From Escarpia spicata (taxonomy: Eukaryota > Annelida > Polychaeta > Sabellida > Siboglinidae): DNA of 64,000 nucleotides. Shown one piece after another: positions 47,951-61,385 of the stretch. The notes beneath the pieces are model-generated. The model had not been told where the DNA came from, did no database searches, and was given only the letters and a program-made list of their open reading frames with translations. Every line of letters starts with the position of its first letter. The first letter of the stretch is position 1. The stretch lies in NCBI GenBank assembly GCA_963995525.1, contig OZ023214.1, positions 53,179,601-53,243,600 of the forward strand, in the 5' to 3' direction. The position numbers were made by a program, and so were the translations under genes.

Positions 47951-49196
47951 TAGTCGGCGTAAAAACCGTCAGTCGGCTGTATTTAAGCTCGACGGTCGGT
48001 CTTATTCCGCCGATTAATGCCGATTCAAATGGCTGGTGTACGCAGGTTTTTTGTCATAACACGACGGTCGGCGATAATTTGGCCAATAAGAAATTATAGT
48101 GCGATCATGTGATAAGCCTCGACATAAGCCCGGCGTCTGTTTTGAGTTTTCAAGCCAATTCGGGCCACCATTTTTCATTTTGTACTTTCATATTTTACTG
48201 GCATGGCGGGTAACCAACGTTTCAGAAAGTGGTCGATCGTTTTTTATCCCGTTGTGATTGATCATCATCGTTTTTATCGCTTGTCCTTAAAGCCAGCGCC
48301 ACAAATAAACATAATTTCCGTCTGACTTTGTTCCCCGCTTCCGATAGGAATTGACGTCTTGTCTTGTGAAAAACGCTACCCCTGGTGGCGCCGCTACCGG
48401 GCGCATATATAAGCATTAAAAATCCGCAAAGCGGCGCTAGCGGTGAAAAGCTTTTTTTGATAAATTCGTTGTTGCGACTGATTAAGACTTCAACATACTG
48501 TTAACTTGACCAGTTAAATTCTTTGTACTGATATTTGCGTTTCTTTGCTGGTGGATTTGCTAAATGCTCAAGCCATATCGTTGTGAAGGCTGACGGTGAG
48601 GTTCCGATTATGTAACAAGTTTCGTTTTCTTGATATCCGTTTTGACTGTAGCCAGAAATCGGAGAGTGATTGCCAATCGCTCTCCTAGTGAGATGGCCGC
48701 TCTGTAACGTGTACTCTCCCGTTGTATTATTGGCGTTACCTTGGCTGACCATCAGCGAATCGAACAAATGAGGTGGCATCCTCAGGAAATTTTTGTACGA
48801 CTCAGGTTCGTTTTGGCGCAATTCTTCTACTAAATTTATATATGCCCCTTGCTCCTCTCGCGCCGATATGTTGGACGCGTCCACACATTCCTTTATTTTG
48901 TGTGTAGTCGACGACGACGGCGGCGACGACATCGCATTATGGCAACTACTGCTGCAGCTAGCCTCAAAATGATCAGATCTTTCTCGGACAAAGGCGCCAT
49001 TCTCAGATATAAATTCTCGAGTAAAAGGGGCACACACGCGTATTTATAGTGGATATATTTTCCACAAGGATCACGCCGAGCGCCGACGGTCGGGTCGAGT
49101 CGGTAGGTGTGTGCTGGTTGGTGTGCGCGGGCAGACGTCGGGGCTAGTCGGCGGAATTAACTGGCGTTTAGCCCTGACTGGTGTTTACGCTGACTG
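47951..49196 (-). mobile_element. Decayed PIF/Harbinger-like transposon, about 1.25 kb
   Basis: The left end TAGTCGGCGTAAAAACCGTC matches the reverse complement of the right end (CAGTCAGCGTAAACACCAGTC), and further in TTATTCCGCCGATTAATGCC matches AATTCCGCCGACTAGCCCCG. Both flanks carry several GTCGGC/GTCGGT words, as expected of subterminal transposase-binding repeats. A C run of about 16 and another GTCGGCGG block follow the right end, so the true right boundary could extend to about 49,230. The interior holds a broken transposase. No target duplication could be fixed. Confidence 0.65.
48501..49037 (-). pseudogene. PIF/Harbinger-type transposase N-terminal remnant, frameshifted
   Basis: The 178-codon minus frame contains the conserved N-terminal region of HARBI1-like transposases: EEQGAYINLVEELR (about 61-74), then ESYKNFLRMPPHLFDSLM (about 79-96). 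Family members then normally read ERLAITLRFLAT; that peptide is present at 48,644-48,685 but in a different frame (the annotated frame reads TRRAIGNHSPISGY there), so a frameshift lies between about 48,690 and 48,755. The catalytic DDE domain, which should follow, is missing; the frame ends with a basic patch PPAKKRK. Intact transposases are about 350-450 residues. The start at 49,037 is only the first in-frame methionine. Confidence 0.75.
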
Positions 49197-49636
49197 CCCC
49201 CCCCCCCCCCCCACCCAGTCGGCGGTAGTCGGCTGGAGTGTGATTAGCATTAGTGACTGCTCTGCTCGAAAAACTGACACATCTCTGCATTTTAAGTTTT
49301 GTTTGCATGTTTGATGTACTATTTTAATGTTTTACTGAAACTTATGGATTACGCTTAACGTCGTGCAGTTGTTGTCATATCTATCATTAGTGTATATAGC
49401 TTCATTCAATATTATAAAATAAGACGATAATTGGTAATAGCGTTGGAATTGACATCTGTCTAGATCATGCATGCTGGGGGAAACAGGCCCCTTATTGTCC
49501 AGGACAAAACGCCTCCATGGATGTTAGCACCAGGACGTCAACATTACAAATTTGTGACTAACTATACCTATTCTCCCTTTGGGGGGCTCCACGCCCCACC
49601 CTACCCTATTTCAAGTGACCGCTTGCTGGTTCTGAC
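49197..49636. other. Unique spacer with poly-C tract
   Basis: Begins with a run of about 16 C and a GTCGGCGGTAGTCGGC block that may belong to the adjacent transposon. The remainder is unclassified. Confidence 0.45.
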
Positions 49637-49980
49637 AATGGCGCGACAGCGTAATAGTTATGGCCCTATACTGTCAACCAAAGATTTCGGGTTCGAACAA
49701 TCTTGCTGTCGTTTCGGACGTCGAGCAAGTTCGTTCACTCTACATTGCTCCAGCTCACCCAGCTCTGTTAATGAGTACTTGGTTATAGACTATTCATACG
49801 CAAGTATCCATAGTAGTGGATACTTGTGTACGAATAGTCTTCGCGAATTAATTGCAGTATGGCTGGATGCTTCCCAGAGAAATTTAGATGGTGTTCGACT
49901 GAACAGGTCTGCCAGGGAGTAAAGTGTAAAGCGCTGTGAGCAGTCCGCATGACCGGATACCGCGCTATCTGACCTTAACC
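49637..49980 (+). mobile_element. tRNA-derived SINE, near full length
   Basis: The head at 49,637-49,695 resembles a tRNA: a box A-like GCGTAATAGTTATGG and a good box B, GGGTTCGAACAATC. The body follows (CAGCTCTGTTAATGAG, ACTTGGTTATAGAC, TGTGTACGAATAG, GCTTCCCAGAGAAA, GGTGTTCGACTGAACAG) and the tail GTGTAAAGCGCTGTGAGCAG with CCGCGCTATCTGACC. A simple-repeat-like ACCTTAACCTTAAC closes it. Box A and B would be recognised by RNA polymerase III in an active copy. This copy has an unusual internal hairpin at 49,789-49,838. Confidence 0.82.
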
Positions 49981-50170
49981 TTAACAATCCAATGTTAGAT
50001 TACACTACAGCGAACGCTAGTCGATATTTCAAAGGGCCGATCGCTGGGTCTTCAAAAAACACTCGCCCAAACAACAGCAGCATTTTGCGTGATATTTGCT
50101 ACAGTACCTGTTATTATCAACTGCAGTCAACGTTAGCCTGTGAGACCCTGTGATCAGACCGTCGCGGCGT

Positions 50171-50372
50171 CGGTCCACTCATCCGTATAAATTAGTACCT
50201 GGCGATCAATACCAATTATGATTAATACAAATAGTCTACGCGCAGTAATTGCATAGCTGTGTCATAGCTGAATGTTTCTTGAGAGGCCAAGTCACTTTTT
50301 GAACAGCTTTTTCCGGGGATGAAGTGCAAAGCGCTTTGAACGGTCCTAAGGACGTGATGCTGTGCTACGTCG
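50171..50372 (+). mobile_element. tRNA-derived SINE, diverged copy without head
   Basis: The body words CCACTCATCCGTATAAATTAG, ACCTGGCGATCAAT, CGCGCAGTAATTGCATA and GAATGTTTCTTGAGAGG align with the family. The tail is GTGCAAAGCGCTTTGAACGG with CTGTGCTACGTC. It lies only about 190 bp after another copy in the same orientation. The GGTGTTCGA segment is deleted. Confidence 0.72.
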
Positions 50373-51560
50373 TCCTCGCGAACCAGGGGGCTGCACGCTA
50401 CGTTAACATATTCTGTACCCCTCCCCACCCTCCCTAGCAAGGCAGGGGTGGTAGCTGACTACACTTCTCCTGGCCTTTATACCACGCAGTACACAGATGC
50501 GCTCTTAGTCATTTTTACTTTGTCCCAGTTATTGTTCTCATCACGTGATTCCAGGAAGCATCCCGACTACAAAGAACTGTTCAAGGAATTTCCTTTCCTT
50601 GCCACCACCATACAAAGACGAGGGGTAATAACTGGCAATTATCGCCAAACATGGCGAAATTTAAAACGCAGTAAGACGATTGGAAAAACGATAAATTCAC
50701 GTTTCGAGAAGTCAATGTGGAGGGGGATCTTGACACTGGAGTAGACAGCTACGTCCGTGTCTCGCGAGAGCTGTGCCCCTTGGCATCCCATTCTATAGAG
50801 GACGAATTGATTTTTAAACAACCATGTAGCGAGGTGAAGCAAATGTCAACTTTTCAACCAATGCAATTATAGTTTAATTGTATTTATGTAGTGCTTGTTT
50901 AATTATTTATATTGTGTTTGTCCATAATTTTTTAAATAAATCAATATAAAATTACCGTTTGTTTCAACATTTATACGCGTATTAACTGCAATGAGTGCTG
51001 CAATATCATTTGGGTCAATAACGTATGTAATTGATACAGTTTCATCTAAACAAGATTTAGTTGTAGCTGGAAATCCACCGACACCGTGTTGCAATATCCC
51101 CAACACGTATCATGTCTGTCAACATCTACGTAGTCGTTTTTCTGTTCTTATTAATATATCCCGCTGGAAGCATGCCCGCCAAGCTAAATCAATGTATATG
51201 CAATACTATAATAAAGCCATCAATGAGACTGTGAAACAGAGGTTGACGTATGGGATATTCCGCAAGATATGAAAAAGTAATTAATAATGGGTATTATTAT
51301 TATTATTATCATTATCATTATTTGAGTTAAATTACTATTAAACAATTTTATATGGGATATATGTTATGCCATGTCTAACACACGAAATATGACCTGGCAC
51401 CTGATATCCGTCACATGCAGGATAACATGCTATCTAGTATGCACCGAATTGCCATATTTTGTAGTTTCTCTGTTATGCACATGTGGAAATAAGTATATAA
51501 GAACACTTTAATGTTTTTTACAAAACAGTTGCAATGGGAACATATCGAGGCCTGATCCCT
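50373..51560. other. Unclassified unique sequence
   Basis: Two plus-strand frames of 98 and 93 codons (50,448-50,744 and 50,991-51,272) have no family motif that I recognise. A short (ATT)n run lies near 51,292-51,310. Confidence 0.4.
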
Positions 51561-51569
51561 ATAAACACA

Positions 51570-51730
51570 CACATGAACACACACGCGCGCGCATGCACGT
51601 ACGTACGCATGCACGCACGTACACACACGCGCGCGCGCGTACGCACACGCACACATACACACACACACACACACACACGAACACACATAGCACACAAACA
51701 CACACACGCAAGCATACACAGCATACACAC
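51570..51730. repeat. Alternating CA/CG/TA purine-pyrimidine tract
   Basis: About 160 bp of imperfect CACACG, CGCGCGCG, CGTACGTACG and (CA)n words, almost strictly alternating pyrimidine and purine. Such sequence is prone to adopt Z-DNA. Cys/Val-rich frames on minus are artefacts. Confidence 0.85.
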
Positions 51731-51734
51731 GTAC

Positions 51735-52960
51735 ACCTGCGAGTGGCCTGCTAATGGCCTGCTAATGGCCTGCTAGTGGCCTGCTAGTGGCCGCGAGTGG
51801 CAGTAGGCGTAAAGAAGGCGAACAGCAACAGCGAGGTGACAGTAGGTTCAATGTAAGTATGCAGACAGGTGTTGATATAGCTGTCAGGTGTCGGCGTGCG
51901 TTCTCATGACAGCCCAACTGAGCAGGTGTTCCGCGTAAAGCCCAGCGATCTCATTAAGGTACGAATCGAGCAGATGAGCGTGCGTTACCGCGAAACTAAT
52001 CACATACATAATATTCAACAAGAATAGCCTTTCTGTATTAAAAAGTGTTGGTGGATGCCACCGGTTGCAATTGTTACGTTCCTTAATTCTCTCCTACCTA
52101 CTTTGATCGGAAGTGTTCTTGCCGTATAGGCCTACCTAAGCAAAGCGTCGCTATCTTTCCGCGCTTTAGTGCTTCCAGCGCCACCTAGTGTTGCACCCGA
52201 TCACACCGGTTTCTTATGAGCCTGACGCTACTTGTAAATCTATTCCCGTAGATAAACGACTCTTTAGGTGGACATAAAAAGATCGAGCTTAGATAAACGG
52301 GTTCGCACCGGTTGTACACGCTGCCGTCTATTGTGGCTCTCGTCGGAACTTGGCGATCAGACAGGCAGGCGTTCCTCGCTGCCTTCCCGGCGATGTCGTC
52401 ACCTCCAACTATGTCATTAATAAGCATTTCTTTTGATGTCCCTCTATAATTATACAAGTCTTACGTAATGAACCATGAGCGCCCTGGGGGAATCCGGGCA
52501 CTCGATCGTTCACCTAGACTCTGTATATATGTAATTATAGATATGCAACGCTCGAATATCATTTAATTACAATAACGCAAAAATACTGTATAACACTGCA
52601 TGGTGGTTTCGGGTATCGTAACAACTCACCAACACTGTTTCTGTTAAGGGTAACACATTTGAAGGGGGTTGTACAAAGGCCAATTGAATTTGAAGTGGGA
52701 TGCGCAATCGCCGTACACTTACATTTGAAGAGGTTTATAATACGTATTTGAAGGATGACACACTGGTCGCCTGTAGTGTAGAGGGCCTACGTGCATATCG
52801 TGTAGGGATTATAATATATTATAGCACGCGTTTGATTAGTATGGATTATTCACTAATCGTCATTATTCATAGGGATTAAATACTGGTCGTCTGTATTTGT
52901 ATAGGGATTATGTACTGATCTTCTGTATTGACATTAAGGATTGCTTACTGACCACCTGTA
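51735..52960. other. Unclassified unique sequence
   Basis: Starts with four short GGCCTGCTAATGGCCTGCTAG repeats (51,745-51,800, 13-bp unit). From about 52,840 the sequence shows diverged forerunners of the 30-bp array (GGGATTA...TACTGGTCGTCTGTATT). No gene recognised. Confidence 0.45.
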
Positions 52961-54410
52961 TTAGTAGGAATGACACACCGACTGCCTGTGTTGGTAGGAA
53001 TTACGTACTGACCGCCTGTATATTGGTAGGAATGACATACTGACCGCCTTTATTGGTAGGAATGACATACTGACCGCATGTATTGGTAGGAATGACATAC
53101 TGACCGCCTTTATTGGTAGGAATGACATACTGACCGCCTGTATTGGTAGGAATGGCATACTGACCGCCTTTATTGGTAGGAATGACATACTGACCACCAT
53201 TGTTGGTAGGAATGACATACTGACCGCCTGTATTGGTAGGAATGATATACTGACCGTCTGCATTGGTAGGAATGCTATACTGACCGCCTGTATTGGTAGG
53301 AATAACACACTGGCCGTATGCATTGGTAGGAATGACATACTGACCGCCTGTATTGGTAGGAATGACATGCTGACCGCCTGTATTGGTAGGAATGACATAC
53401 TGGCCGTATGTATTGGTAGGAATGACGTACTGACCACCTGTATTGGTAGGAATGACATGCTGACCGCCTTTATTGGTAGGAATGACATACTGACCGCCTT
53501 TATTGGTAGGAATGACATACTGACCGCATATATTGGTAGGAATTATATACTGACCGTCTGCATTGGTAGGAATTATATACTGACCGCCTGTATTGGTAAG
53601 AATGACATACTGGCCGTATGTATTGGTAGGAATGACATGCTGACCGCCTGTATTGGTAGGAATGGCATACTGACCGCCTTTATTGGTAGGAATGACATAC
53701 TGACCGCCATTGTTGGTAGGAATGACATACTGACCGCCTGTATTGGTAGGAATGACATACTGGCCGTATGCATTGGTAGGAATGACATACTGACCGCCTG
53801 TATTGGTAGGAATGACATGCTGACCGCCTGTATTGGTAGGAATGACATACTGGCCGTATGTATTGGTAGGAATGACGTACTGACCACCTGTATTGGTAGG
53901 AATGACATGCTGACCGCCTTTATTGGTAGGAATGACATACTGACCGCCTTTATTGGTAGGAATGACATACTGACCGCATATATTGGTAGGAATTATATAC
54001 TGACCGTCTGCATTGGTAGGAATTATATACTGACCGCCTGTATTGGTAAGAATGACATACTGGCCGTATGTATTGGTAGGAATGACATGCTGACCGCCTG
54101 TATTGGTAGGAATGGCATACTGACCGCCTTTATTGGTAGGAATGACATACTGACCGCCATTGTTGGTAGGAATGACATACTGACCGCCTGTATTGGTAGG
54201 AATGACATACTGGCCGTATGCATTGGTAGGAATGACATACTGACCGCCTGTATTGGTAGGAATGACATGCTGACCGCCTGTATTGGTAGGAATGACATAC
54301 TGGCCGTATGTATTGGTAGGAATGACGTACTGACCGCCTGTATTGGTAGGAATGACATGCTGACCGCCTGTATTGGTAGGAATGATATACTGACCGTCTG
54401 TATTGGTAAA
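52961..54410. repeat. 30-bp minisatellite, about 48 copies, with 450-bp higher-order unit
   Basis: The unit is TATTGGTAGGAATGACATAC plus TGACCGCCTG. A 15-unit block marked by TGGCCGTATG and AATGACGTACTGACC variants recurs exactly 450 bp apart: TGGCCGTATGTATTGGTAGG with GACGTAC lies at 53,401, 53,851 and 54,301. The blocks are nearly identical, so amplification was recent. With a period divisible by 3, all three minus frames and one plus frame are open; the longest is 476 codons on minus (53,001-54,431) with the decapeptide theme NTGGQYVIPT. Confidence 0.96.
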
Positions 54411-54479
54411 ATTGCATATTGCACGTAACACAGTATTCGAGTACTAAGGAGAAAACCCAAAGCAACAAAATGGTTAAGA

Positions 54480-54862
54480 CGAGATAATAAACACTGTGTT
54501 CAAGATGAGATAATAAACACTGTGTTCAAGAGGAGATAATAAACACTGTGTTCAAGATGAGATAATAAACACTGTGTTCAAGATGAGATAATAAACGCTG
54601 TGTTCAAGAGGAGATAATAAACACTATGTTCAAGAGGAGATAATAAAAACACTGTGTGTTCAGAGGAGATAATAAATGCTGTTTTCGAGAGGAAATAATA
54701 AACATTGTTTTCAAGAGGAGATAATAAACACTATGTTCAAGGGGAGATAATAAACACTGTGTTCAAGAGGAGATAATAGAAACGCTGTTTTCAAGAGGAG
54801 ATAATAAACACTGTGTTCAAGGGGAGATAATAAACGCTGTGTTCAAGGGGAGATAATAATCC
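54480..54862. repeat. 26-bp minisatellite, about 14 copies
   Basis: Unit GAGATAATAAACACTGTGTT plus CAAGAG, with variants CAAGAT, CAAGGG, ACGCTG and small indels around 54,640-54,660. Confidence 0.93.
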
Positions 54863-55310
54863 TACTAAACAATGTGTTCAAGTACTACAGAAAGAGAAAA
54901 CCGTCCCGCCCAACACTAACTTCAACCAAATATGTAAATATTAGGTGGTTGGTTGGCCAACTACGGAAAGAGGAAATAATGCACACACTGGCTGTGTCCA
55001 CCCACAACCCTCAGCATACAGTGCGGGGCCAGAAACAGGCAACAAATAAAGAAGATTAGTTGACAGGGTCTTCAGAGCAGTGATGTTGAGTGAATGTCGA
55101 AGTGCTTAGCAGTAAGAGCACGTTTAACCGCATTTGTTGATATTGAATGCAAGAGTGTGTTTCAATGTCGTGTTGCTCACTGGGTGAGTCGTGTTGCTCA
55201 CTGGGTGAGTCGTGTTGCCATTTGTCAGCCTCATTCGACTCGACTGCTCGTTTGTCTTTCGGTTGTGTGGGTTATGTTGAACCGTTTCTATCCGTGCTGC
55301 GTCTAGGCGA
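54863..55310. other. Unique spacer with a short 21-bp repeat
   Basis: CGTGTTGCTCACTGGGTGAG is repeated at 55,167 and 55,188 with a partial third copy. Otherwise no recognisable feature. Confidence 0.5.
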
Positions 55311-55314
55311 ACCG

Positions 55315-55862
55315 ACTGCCTGTGTGATATTGTAACCGGAGTGCCGGTGTGATATTGTAAACGGACTGCCGGTGTGATATTGTAAACGGACTGCCGGTGT
55401 AATATTGTAAACGGACTGCCGGTGTTATAGTGTAAACCGACTACCGGGGTGATAGTATAAACACACTGCAGGTGTGATACTGTAAACGGACTGCCGGTGC
55501 GATATTGTAAACGGACTGCCGATGCGATATTGTAAACGGACTGCCGGTGTGATATTGTAAACAGACTGCGTGATATTATAAAAAAAATTGCCGGTGTAAT
55601 GTTGTAAATGGACTGCTGGTGTGATATTGTAAACGGACTGCTTGTGTTATATTGTAAACGGACTGCCGGTATGATAGTGTAAACGGATTGCCGGTGTGAT
55701 ATTGTAAATGGACTACCGGTGTAATGTTGTAAACGGACTGCTGGTGTGATACTGTAAACGAATATCTGGTGTTATATTATAAACGGACAGTCTGTGTGAT
55801 ATTGTAAATGGACTGCCGGTGTTATATTGTAAACGGACTGCCGGTGTTATATTGTAAACGGA
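55315..55862. repeat. 25-bp minisatellite, about 21-22 copies
   Basis: Unit TGTGATATTGTAAACGGACT plus GCCGG. Variants TAATATTG, TTATATTG, GATAGTGTAAAC and CTACCGG are scattered; the array is moderately degenerate. Confidence 0.92.
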
Positions 55863-56360
55863 CACTCGTCGTATATATAGACCTGAGGTTCACTTACCAC
55901 GACGTGGAATATGGACCCCTTTGAAAAATAGAATTTATAGTTTGTTGAGTGTGTTAGAAGTGAGCCATTTATGTGCGTGCTATAACAAAACCGTGTCCAA
56001 ACCTTATTGCTATCAATAAACAATAGCAATTTCAATATCTTTTACGCTTATTAAAATTGTTTCGAAATTTTGTTGGCAGACGTTTGCCTTTCATGAAAGT
56101 CCATTTTGCAGCCATCGGTGTCGCGAAATAAATGCATATTAAGAGATTTATATTACTTGTAATGTAACGTGTCGCTCGTTACAATAACGAACGCTGAGTA
56201 AGCATATAATATAAGCACACGACAGGAGCAGTTAAATATTTATTGTGACCGCCGTCTCATGTATAACGATCGTATCCTAAACATACATAGATGTTAAATG
56301 CGTGACGGTTCAATGGCGCCTATTCGAATACATGTAACAACATACAGTATGACAGATGTA
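55863..56360. other. Unique AT-rich spacer
   Basis: No recognisable feature. Confidence 0.5.
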
Positions 56361-56398
56361 TGAAGCGCAGTAGCGCAGCGGTAAGAGCTCCGGCTTCG
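56361..56398 (+). mobile_element. tRNA-like SINE head, truncated
   Basis: AGCGCAGTAGCGCAGCGGTA followed by AGAGCTCCGGCTTCGAATAA has a strong box A (TAGCGCAGCGGTAAGAGC, as in many tRNAs). It ends at a TTCGAAT that may be a fused or shifted box B. It is cut off directly by an AT then GT microsatellite. It is too short for a full tRNA: no 3' half is present. Confidence 0.6.
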
Positions 56399-56403
56399 AA
56401 TAA

Positions 56404-58600
<2,197 letters not shown>

Positions 58601-58639
58601 GACTATACCATACAATGGTGTATCAAACCCTCGGAGAAA

Positions 58640-58860
58640 CCCCGCCAAGATGGCTTTGGTTTTGTCATTCACATTTCCTTGGCAAAGGACGTCGCAGTTG
58701 CCATCGCTCAAGTCTTGACATTGCTGACGCTGCAATGACGTGAGTGGCTCCATCTGCTCCTACTTTCACCTTCAAGTGTGCATGAAAGTCTTGCTAACAT
58801 CCCTGCCACAGATAAAACAGTCATGCTGGGTGATGTGAACGCAAGGATTGGCTGGCGCCT
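58640..58860 (+). pseudogene. Decayed endonuclease fragment of a non-LTR retrotransposon
   Basis: One frame encodes KTVMLGDVNARIG at about 58,817-58,855, the GDFNAR-type motif of APE-like endonucleases in LINEs. About 170 bp upstream, in another frame, GFGFVIHISLAKDVA resembles the G(V/F)GFAV segment that precedes it in such proteins. Frames are interrupted by stops and shifts. The rest of the element is not recognisable, and it is not clearly from the same LINE as the copies at 42 and 63 kb. Confidence 0.45.
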
Positions 58861-58947
58861 ACCACAAATGCTTGGACTTCATGTCTGGGTAATTTTTGTG
58901 TAGGGGAAGTTAACTAAGACACTCTCGCCAGAATAGGCCTCCATCCA

Positions 58948-59042
58948 TTCATCAGCAGGTCTGCGCCATCCAACCGCTCATCAGCAGTCTGCGCCATACA
59001 ACCGCTCATCAGTAGTCTGCGCAATACAACCACTCATCGGTG
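58948..59042. repeat. 28-bp tandem repeat, about 3.4 copies
   Basis: Unit CATCAGCAGTCTGCGCCATA plus CAACCGCT, with single-base variants. Confidence 0.85.
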
Positions 59043-59700
59043 TACAGGCCATTATACATTTTGTTTACTGTTTCATAACTCTTCCGTAAAGAATTATATT
59101 TCAACAGTAACAATTAAACACTTTTATTACCATTTAAAGCGAAGTTGGCAGCTGGGTGCAACTGGTCGTGTCAGGTTGGCATTTTGTTAATACTGCAACA
59201 CATAATCAACAATCCTTATTATTAGGAAACCAGTTGTATCAGTGTTTCGAAGCACTGTGGTGCTACCATAATGAAGATGACCTGCGTAGGACGCACTGGT
59301 GAACGGCTTGTCTGCTCAGACATATGCCATCTTGCTAATTTGGTTCGTTTTGTTGTCACACCGCATACATTGTAACGTGTGTACAACCTGAATGTACCGT
59401 GCCGAAGTGCTTGGCCCTGTCGCGTCCCGTGCAGCCTCAATGTTGAGTCGACGCAGTGCCTGCTGTTTTCTTTTGAGGGAGGAATGTTGAGGGTCAAGAA
59501 AGGCATGTTAGTCAAAAGAAATCCAGTCGTTTCTTGTTGAGTGATTGAATACTCTCTAACCGCAAAGCAGACGTTGTCATCAATTGTTAAAATTGTACAT
59601 TTACCATTGACATACACAAACACACCACTGGCACATATATCACACATACACATAGACGCACGCACGCACGCGTTCATGAGGGGTGGAAAGAGGGGAGAGA
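59043..59700. other. Unclassified unique sequence
   Basis: No recognisable feature. A minus-strand frame running from the GA tract through here (59,222-60,091) is an extension of a repeat artefact. Confidence 0.45.
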
Positions 59701-59758
59701 GGGAAGAAGACAGAGGACAGAAAGAGGGAGGACAGAGAGAGGGGGATTGAGATCGAGA

Positions 59759-60015
<257 letters not shown>

Positions 60016-60185
60016 AAAACATAAACAGACAGACAGAGAGAGAGAAGGGGGCAGATAGAGAGGGAGAACAAAGAGAGGGAGAGAAAGACAAACAGTCGGA
60101 CAGACGGAGATATACATAGACAAACAGACATACAGACAGACAAACAGACAGATAGGGGGCGGGGAGAGGAGAGAGGAGAGAGAGC

Positions 60186-60887
60186 GTTGTAGCGTGGAAC
60201 GTTTTACAATCTATGATTGTGTCAATCGTATTCGGCCCGTCAAATGTATTCCTGATTTTATAATAAATCGAACTGTATGTTGTACTATTGTAAACTTATT
60301 AACATTTCATATTTATCAAACCAAATAATTTACTTACGTAGTAAACATATTTGGCCAAACGACTCTGTTTTATTAAATAAAACCACAACCTCACGTAAGA
60401 TTTTGTTAGATTTGGAAGTGTAAAATAATTAATGCTATATGTTAGAGTCACCTTTTGGACACTTCGATACTGCGTATAATTACTTTGATTGTCTGATTGC
60501 GTTGCAAAGTACACCGACAACGTCGCTGTTTTGTGCCACCACGTCAGCCACAAGTCTTACTAATGCTCATGGTCGCCAATGGGGCGTATCCAAAAATAAG
60601 GCAATTGGGCGAAGACTTGTCGGTGTGCGTGGAGACTTCTATAGTTAATGAATGCGTTGACTGTGTGGATCTGTTTTGGTGCAGCTGATCGACACAAATA
60701 GAATTGGCACTAAACCAGGACATTCAGTGTTTGAAGTCAATTCTATCGTCCCACGACTCGCACTGACGAAGGCGAAATATTTCTAGGCAAGTCAAAATAA
60801 CAAACACATGGAGTATATGGGATGACGGAAGATGCACAGGCCATTCTCTACAGCAATCTACATATCCATTAGCACCAGAGTCAAGTA
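60186..60887. other. Unclassified unique sequence
   Basis: No recognisable gene or element. Confidence 0.45.
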
Positions 60888-61376
60888 CTAGATGACAGAG
60901 TAAAGTTACTGATTACCACTAATCTGAAGTACTAGTGTCAAATACTAGACGACAGAGTAAAGTTACTGGTTATCACTAGTGTCAAATACTAGGCGACAAT
61001 AAAGTTACTGATTACCATTAGTGTCAAATGCTAGACGACAGAGGAAAGTTACTGGTTACCACTAGTTGTAAATACTAGACGACAGAGTAAAGTTACTGGT
61101 TACCACTAGTGTCAAATACTAGACGACAGAGTAAAGTTACTGGTTACCACTAGTGTCAAATACTAGACGACATAGTAAAGTTACTGGTTATCACAAGTGT
61201 CAAATAATAGACGACATAGTAAATTGACTGGTTATCACTAGTGTTAACTTGTCAAGTATTGGACGACTGAGTTAAGTTACTGATTGTCATCTCTACGCCA
61301 TAGCATACGACAGAGTAAAGTTACTGGTTACCACTAGTGTCAAATACTAGACGACAGAGTAAAGTTACTGGTTAAT
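60888..61376. repeat. 44-bp minisatellite, about 11 copies
   Basis: Unit AGTGTCAAATACTAGACGAC plus AGAGTAAAGTTACTGGTTAC and CACT. Variants GATTACCATT, GGTTATCAC and GACATAG. One interrupted unit near 61,245-61,310 contains extra sequence. Confidence 0.92.
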
Positions 61377-61385
61377 ACAAATTTG

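Noticed and set aside
56361..56398. A functional tRNA gene
   Set aside because: Only the 5' half with box A is present; no T-arm or acceptor 3' strand follows, and a microsatellite begins at once.
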